Shown here piece after piece: positions 23,010-32,432 of a DNA stretch of 64,000 nucleotides. Made by a program: the position numbers and the translations under genes. This DNA comes from Brachionus rotundiformis. Taxonomy: Eukaryota; Rotifera; Eurotatoria; Ploima; Brachionidae. The notes beneath the pieces were generated by a model. That model was not told where the DNA came from. It did no database searches and saw only the letters and a program-made list of their open reading frames with translations. Numbering within the stretch: position 1 is the first letter of the stretch; each line of letters starts with the position of its first letter. The stretch is from the NCBI GenBank assembly GCA_016802295.1, contig JAESIW010000180.1, forward strand, positions 2,690,102-2,754,101, written 5' to 3'.

Positions 23010-26000
23010 ATGGCAGAGGCTATTAAAGAAATAACAAAACAAAAATTGGTAATTTTTAAAAAACGTAAATCTACGAATGTTATCATAGATTTTTGTTCTC
23101 AGACGTCCAAGAATAAGCAAAATGAAGATAATGAAGTTGGAAAAGAATTAAATGATGAAAATATTGAAAAAAGGCTTAAATCATTGCGCAGTTTTGTAAA
23201 TAATATTGAACCAAGTGCTCCTATTGTACAAAATGCATCTGCACCACCAAAATTGGAACTTACAGAAACTGAACCAGAAGCAATATCCTCTCAACTGTCA
23301 ACTAATAATGAGTCAAAATATTACGATATGGTTTCTGAACAAGCTGAACAAGCCAAACAAAGTGAAAACACCAATTTTTCCAACTTGAACACAACTTTAG
23401 CTAATATTAAAATAGATAATGAGCCAGTTCTTAAACATGTGGCAAGTGCACCTCAAGCTCCTTTAGTAGAAGATTTTAATCTTGATAAAATCAACCAAAT
23501 TAACAAACTCCAATATCCAAAGTTGAACTGGAATCAAATAAATGATCATAGTTCAATAGAATCTGATTTAGGACGATTCTATGAAAATGATCAATTATGT
23601 AAAGAGTTGGAAGTGTACTATAAGTGCAAAATCTTGTCTAATGATATGTTTAACCAAAAAATAATTTCAGAATTTGTTAAAACTCATTCGAATTTGGCTG
23701 ATTTTCAATATGACCCATCGAACTCAAGTTGTCACTATAAGCATGATTTTTTTGAGTTACTCCGTGACTATTACGAAGCAAGATGCTTGGTTCTAAAATG
23801 CCAACGCCACATTAATGAATATAAATGGACTACCATAACAGAGCAAATGAGTAAGATATGGTCATTTGAAAAATACACAATAGAATCTTTTGGTATATGT
23901 GGTGACCAGCAGCGATGCAAACACGAGCTTGTGAGTGAAAAAGCTTATCTAAATCGTCTTGAGCTTAACAAGCTACAAGATATGCTCTATGAATTAAGAT
24001 TTAATCTGATTAAAAATGGTCTCATCAGCTCTCAATTTTGCTCCAAATTAGCCAAACTAAAACTAGAATCTTATCTGCATGATTTTATACTTCGTTTTGA
24101 TGATAACAAAGAGTTTGATCAGGAAAATTACCAAAATTTGAATCATCAACTGAAAATATTGATTGATATTTTGTTTTTTTTCTACCGAAAAGTATCCAAA
24201 ACAGTAAACCAAGCAACAGAATCTGGTGCCAAAAGCGACAACAATGATATTTATTATGAAATAGATACTGAACAAGCAGAATCACAAAAAGGGGTTCAAG
24301 AAGATGAGGATGAGTTAGACAATGTCCAAGATGAAGTGCTAAAAAACAATTTGATAGATTGGTTAAATACTTTTTGTTCTCTACTTCTAAATACATCCAA
24401 CAAAAATCGAATCAACAGTCTTAAAACCCATAATCTTAATTTGATAGCAAAATTTTCTACCATTCATTTTGAAAATCAATTTTATGTACTGCAGCATTTA
24501 CTGCGGGTTCAGGATGCCTTAAATTTTAGTAATTTAATTCAAGTACCATTTTTATATCTAGATAACCAGAATGAAAATGCTCAATTTTACAAATCCTTGA
24601 ATTTAAATTCGTCCAAGTCAGACGGAATTATAAATCTTTATTTTGATTACTATCTAAAATTAATAGCATCTTTTTCATATGATATTATGTATAGGCAAGA
24701 GTCTCTTGGCTTGACCAAGCATATATTGGACAAGCTTAAGTCAAAACCCCAACCTTCAATTCGAGATCCTTTGTCAGACTTAAACGAACATTCAGCTAAT
24801 CAGTGGCAATTTATTGATCTTGAGGGCGAGCCAGAATCTCTGGAATCAATTTTAACAGATGTCAATGAGGATGACTTAATAAAGCTTTATTATCAGATAC
24901 CATTTAATAATTTATTCTCCTTTCTTTGGATGTATCTCGAGTATCAGTCAAAAAAGCCTCGGGAAGAAATGAAAATATCAGACACCAATTTCCGTAAAAA
25001 TTATGTTTCCATGAAAATTATGTCATTTTTGGACAACTTATCTCGCTTGAGCATTCGTAGTCTTTTGGTTTACAATCGACTAAAATTTAAAAATTTTTCC
25101 AAACTAATTGGTAAAACATTGAGAGAAATTGTGAAATTTGTGTCAACATTGCTAGTTCAAAATTCACACTTGGAAAACTTGAGGGCACACTATGACAACT
25201 TTGTCAAGAGAATTTTCACCACTATAATTTACAGTCCACGTCTAAAGTCTATAAGATGGACCATTTTGAATCAATTGAACATCGGCAAACTAAATTTAAA
25301 AACCAAATGGCTACTGCTTAGTATAATGTGCGGAATAGATGTCTTTCACCCAAATTTTGAGCTTATATTCAATTCAGAATCAATTCATCCAGCTGAGTAT
25401 ATTAATCAATCATTACAAAATGACCTAGAACATATATTGGTCAAAGAATCGTCTAGTTGCAGCGATATTGAGCTACTTTCCTTTATGAAATCACTACACT
25501 TTTTGATCGATTTGGACTCAGGTCCACAAATCTTGAGCAAAGATGACACTGATTTCATGTGCCAAGTTATAAATGTTATTTTTAAAATTTCCTATTGCTA
25601 TCAAAGTACCCAAGATATTTGCTACAAAGAGGGTAACTCAATTTTATCAGCAGTAACTTTGGTTTATCCATGCCTAATAGGCACCATTTTAAACCAAATA
25701 GACATCGATTTGGACAAAATTGGCAAAAAAAGCCTGTTTTTATGTGCTGAACTGCCTTTTAACAAATGGTTGCCCTTTATCGATTTGAAAAAAGATGTCT
25801 TTTTTATTCAAAAATGCCTCTTACAAAATGTGCCAAACTCCATTTTGTTTCGCTTAGCAGTAAATTTGATTGATGGGCTGAATTTTAAAATGGATACCTT
25901 GGAAAAAAGTCAAGTCTACTTAACTAATGCTGATTTGAACATTAGAACATTGATTAGCAACCATGGGCTTATTGATTTAGGCACTGTATTTAAGATCAGA

Positions 26001-29000
26001 CTATCAATTATCTTATTCGAACTTCATTCTAGACTGATTAACTATTCCTATTTTGTCAAAAATGAAAATGAACTTTTTTCACCAACCGGAAATTTAGATG
26101 AACTAAACCAAAGCTATTACAAGTTGACCAAGGAAAAAAGAATTGACTTAATTTGCTGGGTCTGGTCGACTTTTTATCGAATGAACTTGTTCATTAAAAT
26201 AGATAGCATTCGACTGATTGATTACTTGGAGGATTTATCTTATATCTATTCACCACTCAGTGCCAATTTTGTGAGCACAAATTATTTGTGTAAATTTTAT
26301 CAAATTTATCTTGGTTTTTGTCACCAGAATGAGGTGCCATTAAATAATATCGACAGCGAATTGCCCCAGACTGCTATCCAAACAGTTCTCCAACCTAAAT
26401 GCGCCCTAGAAAGCTATCTAAGGCTCATTTACACTTGCTCGGGTAATAGTTTAAATGAAATTTTTGACCATTCTATAGAGTTAATTCAAATTATTTTGAA
26501 TGTAAACAAAAAATTTGGTTTAAATATGACCAAAATTTCTTATTTAATTATCTTCGACTGGTTCGACAACTTAATATGTAAATTTTTAAATACAAACCGA
26601 GTAGAAGAGTTTCGTCAATATGTTTTAAAAAATTTGACCAAAGTGAGTCAAATAGTTCTTTTGTTGTTCTCATTTAATCCATCACAGATCAAATTGAACG
26701 AGAATTATTGTACAAAGTTGGAAAGAAATTTAAAAAAACTCCAATTAATTAATGCTTTCGAGTCATATTTGGTCACATGGACCGAAGTTTTGGTTAAAAC
26801 AAACAAAAATTGGTACAAATATAAAAATATTGTAAAACTATTAGATTTTTTATTATGTTGGACATTTAAAACATCGCTTTCAAATGGCTTTAATTTTATC
26901 AATTTGAATTTATTTGAGGAATTTTTAACATTTGTTAAATCAGACTTTGGACTTAATGATCATTCCAGAGACTTATTAGTCGATTCAGCAGCCACACCAA
27001 CAAGTCAAAATGATTACGAGGCTCAAAATTCTACGTGGTTTCAGCCTTCATTTAATTGGCTTAGCAGTTCATTGTCATATGTGGTAAATACTACCACAAA
27101 CCAATTGTCCAACACTATGGGAGCTGCGATTGGAGCGATCACAGGTTCAAATAGTGAATTTTTTGACTCTAATACTCACAATTTCACTTATGATAAAAGA
27201 ATATACAAAGAATGCCCATATGTGGGTTTTTATCTAAGCTTGTGTGAAGAAAGAGTAGAGGTCCAGTTGTCCTTGTGGACAGTATTTAGATCATTTTTAT
27301 TAGGAATTAATGATCCTTTAGGAAATTCTCCAGAAATGTCACCATCTAATTTAAACTCGGTATCATTTATTGAAAATAGTTGGAAAAAAACTTTGTCTCT
27401 AATTAATCGAACTAACAATTTAGCCTTAAATTTTGCGCCGCAGCGACTCATGCTGTTTAAATGGTGCGAGCGTGCTATCGAGCTCGATCACGACCATCCA
27501 TTGCTAATACTCTATTGGCAGAAATTTTTCAGCATTTATTTGGACAAAGATTACCATGCTGCACTTAACCAATTGTATAGATCGAGTCCACATGATTCAG
27601 ATAATAGTGATCAACAGGCTCCATCTGTCACTTTTAAGCTATTTACCAGCACTTCGCAGATGAATTCTCTGCTCAAACAGATGAAAAAGCATCTAGAGCT
27701 TACTAGTCAACACTATGCATACCGCGAGAATCACGACCCACAAATAAACGAATTAATGAGTAAATTATTCTATGCCCTGTCTCTATGGATAGACGAAACC
27801 AGACTTCACGATCCTAATCTATATCTGCCTGCACTGCCAAATCACTATCAGCCAAATTTGCTTGGCAAAATTTTCAGTAAGAACTCTGATATGTGGATCG
27901 AATTTATAGAAGTAAGTAAATTAGTTTTTCATCTCGAATCAATTAATAAATCAGCAGAAAAAATCAAGTCAAATAGTACGTCAAATTTGAGCCAGATAAG
28001 CTCAACAATGAGTCAAAATGCCCTATTTTTTACCCAATCGGACAGATTGGTCCAAAAAATGGCCTCATTAGAGGAACTAAATTTAGATTTTAAATCGCCA
28101 TTGAAAGATAAATACGGCGATTCAATAGATAATATGCTGCGTATTGAATCGGTGGGTGCTAGGTCATTCAGGGACGAAGCAGATTTAATAATAAATATTA
28201 GTGAACATTTGATAAAAAATATACTAAAATATAATAAAGATTTTATTAATCATAACCTTAATCATATGCTTAAATTGGACGAGAAATTGACCAACAAGTA
28301 TATGATACATCTATGGCACAACGAAATGTGCGAGAAGTATGTGCAAGTGAGCTGTACTAGTCTGGTAAATCCCATGCATCAATGTTCCAGACCAGCAATG
28401 GTGAAATTTGTCTACGAGGTTGCCACTAAACGTGACCAATTCAGGCATGACATAAGAGAAAATCGAGCCGGATATGAAAAATTAATATCTAATTTTTCTG
28501 ATTTGAGTGGTCAGTCAAAATTTCCTCATGATGAAATAATATCGTCCATGGTTGCTTTGAGCCAACTAATTAAGCGTTTGCTAAGAAATCACCATTTCAA
28601 TCCATCTGAAGACTCCAGCAATGGATATATCTTAACCAAGCTATTTTATCTATTGATTGATTTATACGAGACCCATATGAACCATCCAAACGATGTCCTC
28701 AATCCAGCAAAATCAATAACCAGCACTCAAACTAAAGCAATAAATCTAACTGGATGGTCAATTTTGTTCAAAAATAGTGATTCACTAGACCAGATTAATA
28801 ACCAATTTAGTGCCGATTCGATTCATTTGTTCATGTTCGATCTAATCCATTTAATTGGCAGCAATTTTATTCATACGAGTAGTGGAGGCCGGCGTTCCCC
28901 AAACTCGTACCGAAAAACAAACCAGCTGGTCTTGTTGGAAAAGATAATTCAAAAATTAACTGCGACCATCAATATGAACAATGTAATTGAGAATACAGCG

Positions 29001-32000
29001 ACTCTAAGTCGTCAAAATTCAACCAGCTCACAGATGCCTTCGACCAGACGAAGCAGTTCAATATTGCTGAATTTGACCAGAAATAAGCTTTCGCTAATGT
29101 CTTTGTGTGCTCAGTATGTTGAACCAAATGATTTGGATCTCTTTAATGAATTTTACATGAGCATTCTTTGCTCAATAAGTTCTATTTTGCTCAACGAGGT
29201 TCGAAACAAGTCTGAAAGTGATCCAAATTTGCCATCACTTGACTCAACTGAGATGATAAATCAAAAATTTTCCATAATTCTCCAACTATTGACCAAATTT
29301 TCATTTATTAATTTAAATTTTTTGCTTAAAAATGAGACTGATGAGGACCGATTGAAAAAAATATGCACCAATTTTGTTGATGTGAACCTTAACTTTTTGT
29401 CCGAGTTAAATCTTGAATGTTTGGTCATAAACCAACAAACTACTATTCCAGATGTAATCAGCGAAGAAATAAAAAAAAGAGATACCAATTTAAAGCTAAT
29501 TTTGGACCAATGTATAGACAACTATGTTTCCATTTTGAATGTGACATATCCGCGCTATTTTGACTTCATTTTACAGAAGATACTCGACTTCAGCTCGGTT
29601 CAAAACGCGCTCAAATATGGAACTAAGAGTTTTGTCACCTTTTTAAACATTATTAAACAAAATGAGCTTGTTATGGTCAATCAAGGTGCATGTCTTGGCA
29701 AATCTCAATACGAGAAAACATTTAGATATTTAAAAGAATTTTTTATGTTTGAAAAATCAAAATTTGAGCACAAAAAAAACACCTTTTTGTCCCAATGGTC
29801 CATATTTGCGCGTCAAATAAGCCAAATATACTCAACTCTGGTTTTGATTTATTTTGATAAATTTCTTTTTAAAAATAAAGATAAAATTAAATTTGATGAG
29901 GTATTTTCAATATTTAGCGATTTGTACCAAGTCTGGATTGAACCATCAACAGTGCTTGACATAACAAGCAAATGCCAAATAGATGTAAAACACATGTACA
30001 AATTGGAAATATCCTCAATCGAGACCAGGCATGATCTGAACTCCAATTCATCGGCAAATAGTCAATCAGCCATTTTAATAATGATTGACTCTTTTTTCGA
30101 GACCTTTCACTTCATTCTTGAAAGACTTGAAACAACTTTGAAGAACTACGCTCTCAATCGACTCATTCACTTCTATTATGAACAAATTGTGTGCCCACTT
30201 AGCCATGTTTCACATATAAACACAAATAGTCTTGAATGCTATCACATTTGTATGGCAAAATACTCTACCACTTGGTTTGGTGAAGGATCGTTTGAGCCTG
30301 ATTGTCGGACTGTCAACCTAATGGCCGAGATGAGCTCGAGTCCAGCTTCGGAGCCATTAAAATACCTGGCCTTTAATGTGGTCTGCTTTTTTGATCTATC
30401 CAAGATAACAGATAGCTATTTTCGTCAGCCAGAGATTAAGCCCATTCAAATCAATGATCTGCTCAAGTGTGTCCTGCAGCTACTGACAGAGTTTTGTCTT
30501 CGAGATTCAATCAGAGAATCAGACAGTTTTGAAGCTTTGCTCAGACCTATCTATAACCAGGCCGAAGTTCTTCAGTACTGGTCAATGCTGAGTGATAATT
30601 CGTTTTCAAATATTGTGTTGGATAGATTTTTGCCATCGGCTGATTACAGGTATGCTTTTGCCAGTCGAGGCGTAGAAAAAGGTCTCCTAATGATGGTCCT
30701 AAAATCTGCAGCTGAATTCTATTCACTTGTAGAGAGAAATTCTCTTAGCTGCTTTTCATCCGCCAAGAGGCGCCTCTATTTAAAGACAATATGCAAACTG
30801 CTGCTCAAGCCTTCGACTCAGTCGGTCAAGACTGATATAGATTCATTTCAGAATTGTATAATGAATTTACTGACTGATATAGAAACATTTTCAATATCAT
30901 CTGCAGCTGATGGTCCCAATAGCATGAATTTAAACCATGAAATTCAGCTTTTAATTGACGAAAGTCTCAGCCTAATAACCCAAGGTGATGCTGGTCTTAC
31001 AGAAATTTACCAATGCATATTCGAATCCTGGCTAAGCTCTTCAAAAGACTCACCTATACTAACCCATTTTATAAACCGCCTGTCTCGAAATTACAATTTA
31101 TTAATGAGCGAAAAAACAAATGATAAATATTGTAGACTATTGGAGCTGTGTCTTGAGATATTTTACGAAACATCTCGGGTTGATTTAGATTTGGAAGAAA
31201 TGGAAAAAAATTTACTTTTATCAAAACAGAATTTGTTGGCAGATGGTTGGAAAATATTGATAAATGAAATAGATTTTATAAAAATAGCTCAATTAAATTT
31301 AGATGACTTATTTGAATTAAAGTTGTTGCATAATTCGAGCTACTTATTGCTAAATTGTTATATGTCTCAGAGATTGGCAATATTGAAAGCGAGCATGAGC
31401 TATGAAGATGGATGCCTTAAATATACTGATAAAATTTTGAATTCGTTCTTGACTGGTCAAAGTAAACCAAAATGTTTGAAAGAGGAAAAAGTTATTTTAA
31501 TTATAAACAAATTACTTGATTGTTTTTTAACTATTAGTGTAACTTGTTCTGGCAACTTTGAAATTGAAAAAATTATTGGTGACCAACTGATGCGCTTGGT
31601 AAACTTGTTGATTTATTATGGTGAGGACATATTGTCTGGTCAAAACCCTTGTAACGAAGGACAGTCAATTGGATCTGATCTACTAGCATCAATTGGTTTG
31701 AATATTTTGGCCAAAAAATCGCAATTTTCTTTAAAATTTCGGTTTTATTGCCGCTCAATGGCCATTTGCTTAGTAAAACAGATTTTAATTGTTAAAAAAT
31801 GCCAAGATAAAGGGTTATATCCACAGCTTGAAAGTCAAAATAAAGAAGAGTATGGCTATAAAATTCGTCTCAGTCATTTGGATAATAGCAGCCATGGAAG
31901 CGATTCATTTGATTTCGAACACCAATCAAGCCAAGATACAAATCAAATGCTTTCAACTTCTTTGCCAACTTCTGGTTCAAATAATAGCAAAAATGACTCT

Positions 32001-32231
32001 GTTGTGCACCAAAGGCAAATTCAATTATTAAAACAAGCCGCCTACCAATTTCATTTAATTTATCAAACAAGAACGTACTCTCATGCAAATGAAGCCAATT
32101 TTATTGAGTTAGCCAACTATGTAAATGATCAGCTGACTCAACAGGCGCAGTACTTTTGCTTACCACAGTGCTTGAACTTAAGCAAATTTTTATGCTTGAA
32201 ATTATTCCGTGAAAAGTTTTATCTATTTTGA
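23010..32231 (+). CDS. EPG5: EPG5, autophagosome-lysosome tethering factor
   Basis: A single uninterrupted 3073-codon exon (human EPG5 is 2579 residues). Colinear family matches include the HDFFELLRDYYEARCL block (~245-260), the ELNKLQDMLYEL helix, DHDHPLLILYWQKFFSIYL (~1493), LYLPALPNHYQPNLL (~1605) and LASIGL...FRFYCRSMA near 2890. The N-terminal ~200 residues are low complexity, as in the family. EPG5 is a Rab7 effector that promotes fusion of autophagosomes with late endosomes/lysosomes. The extra length comes from Ser/Asn-rich linkers. The lack of introns over 9.2 kb is striking beside intron-bearing neighbours. RMC1 starts 200 bp downstream on the same strand. Confidence 0.9.
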   Translation: MAEAIKEITKQKLVIFKKRKSTNVIIDFCSQTSKNKQNEDNEVGKELNDENIEKRLKSLRSFVNNIEPSAPIVQNASAPPKLELTETEPEAISSQLSTNNESKYYDMVSEQAEQAKQSENTNFSNLNTTLANIKIDNEPVLKHVASAPQAPLVEDFNLDKINQINKLQYPKLNWNQINDHSSIESDLGRFYENDQLCKELEVYYKCKILSNDMFNQKIISEFVKTHSNLADFQYDPSNSSCHYKHDFFELLRDYYEARCLVLKCQRHINEYKWTTITEQMSKIWSFEKYTIESFGICGDQQRCKHELVSEKAYLNRLELNKLQDMLYELRFNLIKNGLISSQFCSKLAKLKLESYLHDFILRFDDNKEFDQENYQNLNHQLKILIDILFFFYRKVSKTVNQATESGAKSDNNDIYYEIDTEQAESQKGVQEDEDELDNVQDEVLKNNLIDWLNTFCSLLLNTSNKNRINSLKTHNLNLIAKFSTIHFENQFYVLQHLLRVQDALNFSNLIQVPFLYLDNQNENAQFYKSLNLNSSKSDGIINLYFDYYLKLIASFSYDIMYRQESLGLTKHILDKLKSKPQPSIRDPLSDLNEHSANQWQFIDLEGEPESLESILTDVNEDDLIKLYYQIPFNNLFSFLWMYLEYQSKKPREEMKISDTNFRKNYVSMKIMSFLDNLSRLSIRSLLVYNRLKFKNFSKLIGKTLREIVKFVSTLLVQNSHLENLRAHYDNFVKRIFTTIIYSPRLKSIRWTILNQLNIGKLNLKTKWLLLSIMCGIDVFHPNFELIFNSESIHPAEYINQSLQNDLEHILVKESSSCSDIELLSFMKSLHFLIDLDSGPQILSKDDTDFMCQVINVIFKISYCYQSTQDICYKEGNSILSAVTLVYPCLIGTILNQIDIDLDKIGKKSLFLCAELPFNKWLPFIDLKKDVFFIQKCLLQNVPNSILFRLAVNLIDGLNFKMDTLEKSQVYLTNADLNIRTLISNHGLIDLGTVFKIRLSIILFELHSRLINYSYFVKNENELFSPTGNLDELNQSYYKLTKEKRIDLICWVWSTFYRMNLFIKIDSIRLIDYLEDLSYIYSPLSANFVSTNYLCKFYQIYLGFCHQNEVPLNNIDSELPQTAIQTVLQPKCALESYLRLIYTCSGNSLNEIFDHSIELIQIILNVNKKFGLNMTKISYLIIFDWFDNLICKFLNTNRVEEFRQYVLKNLTKVSQIVLLLFSFNPSQIKLNENYCTKLERNLKKLQLINAFESYLVTWTEVLVKTNKNWYKYKNIVKLLDFLLCWTFKTSLSNGFNFINLNLFEEFLTFVKSDFGLNDHSRDLLVDSAATPTSQNDYEAQNSTWFQPSFNWLSSSLSYVVNTTTNQLSNTMGAAIGAITGSNSEFFDSNTHNFTYDKRIYKECPYVGFYLSLCEERVEVQLSLWTVFRSFLLGINDPLGNSPEMSPSNLNSVSFIENSWKKTLSLINRTNNLALNFAPQRLMLFKWCERAIELDHDHPLLILYWQKFFSIYLDKDYHAALNQLYRSSPHDSDNSDQQAPSVTFKLFTSTSQMNSLLKQMKKHLELTSQHYAYRENHDPQINELMSKLFYALSLWIDETRLHDPNLYLPALPNHYQPNLLGKIFSKNSDMWIEFIEVSKLVFHLESINKSAEKIKSNSTSNLSQISSTMSQNALFFTQSDRLVQKMASLEELNLDFKSPLKDKYGDSIDNMLRIESVGARSFRDEADLIINISEHLIKNILKYNKDFINHNLNHMLKLDEKLTNKYMIHLWHNEMCEKYVQVSCTSLVNPMHQCSRPAMVKFVYEVATKRDQFRHDIRENRAGYEKLISNFSDLSGQSKFPHDEIISSMVALSQLIKRLLRNHHFNPSEDSSNGYILTKLFYLLIDLYETHMNHPNDVLNPAKSITSTQTKAINLTGWSILFKNSDSLDQINNQFSADSIHLFMFDLIHLIGSNFIHTSSGGRRSPNSYRKTNQLVLLEKIIQKLTATINMNNVIENTATLSRQNSTSSQMPSTRRSSSILLNLTRNKLSLMSLCAQYVEPNDLDLFNEFYMSILCSISSILLNEVRNKSESDPNLPSLDSTEMINQKFSIILQLLTKFSFINLNFLLKNETDEDRLKKICTNFVDVNLNFLSELNLECLVINQQTTIPDVISEEIKKRDTNLKLILDQCIDNYVSILNVTYPRYFDFILQKILDFSSVQNALKYGTKSFVTFLNIIKQNELVMVNQGACLGKSQYEKTFRYLKEFFMFEKSKFEHKKNTFLSQWSIFARQISQIYSTLVLIYFDKFLFKNKDKIKFDEVFSIFSDLYQVWIEPSTVLDITSKCQIDVKHMYKLEISSIETRHDLNSNSSANSQSAILIMIDSFFETFHFILERLETTLKNYALNRLIHFYYEQIVCPLSHVSHINTNSLECYHICMAKYSTTWFGEGSFEPDCRTVNLMAEMSSSPASEPLKYLAFNVVCFFDLSKITDSYFRQPEIKPIQINDLLKCVLQLLTEFCLRDSIRESDSFEALLRPIYNQAEVLQYWSMLSDNSFSNIVLDRFLPSADYRYAFASRGVEKGLLMMVLKSAAEFYSLVERNSLSCFSSAKRRLYLKTICKLLLKPSTQSVKTDIDSFQNCIMNLLTDIETFSISSAADGPNSMNLNHEIQLLIDESLSLITQGDAGLTEIYQCIFESWLSSSKDSPILTHFINRLSRNYNLLMSEKTNDKYCRLLELCLEIFYETSRVDLDLEEMEKNLLLSKQNLLADGWKILINEIDFIKIAQLNLDDLFELKLLHNSSYLLLNCYMSQRLAILKASMSYEDGCLKYTDKILNSFLTGQSKPKCLKEEKVILIINKLLDCFLTISVTCSGNFEIEKIIGDQLMRLVNLLIYYGEDILSGQNPCNEGQSIGSDLLASIGLNILAKKSQFSLKFRFYCRSMAICLVKQILIVKKCQDKGLYPQLESQNKEEYGYKIRLSHLDNSSHGSDSFDFEHQSSQDTNQMLSTSLPTSGSNNSKNDSVVHQRQIQLLKQAAYQFHLIYQTRTYSHANEANFIELANYVNDQLTQQAQYFCLPQCLNLSKFLCLKLFREKFYLF

Positions 32232-32432
32232 AGTATAAATAATGAAAAATTTATAAATATTTATTGTGTATAAGAAGATTTTTGAGCTATTGTTAAAACA
32301 TTTAATCTCTTTTTGTTAATTTATTTAAATAAAAATTTTAAAAAAATATTAAAAATAAAAACATTGTTGGGACTTAAAAAACCCGAAACTATGTAAAGAA
32401 ACAAAATATTTTAATACGAATTATTTTATAGA

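Noticed and set aside
24063..24396. Minus-strand frames within EPG5
   Set aside because: Antisense to a conserved long coding exon.
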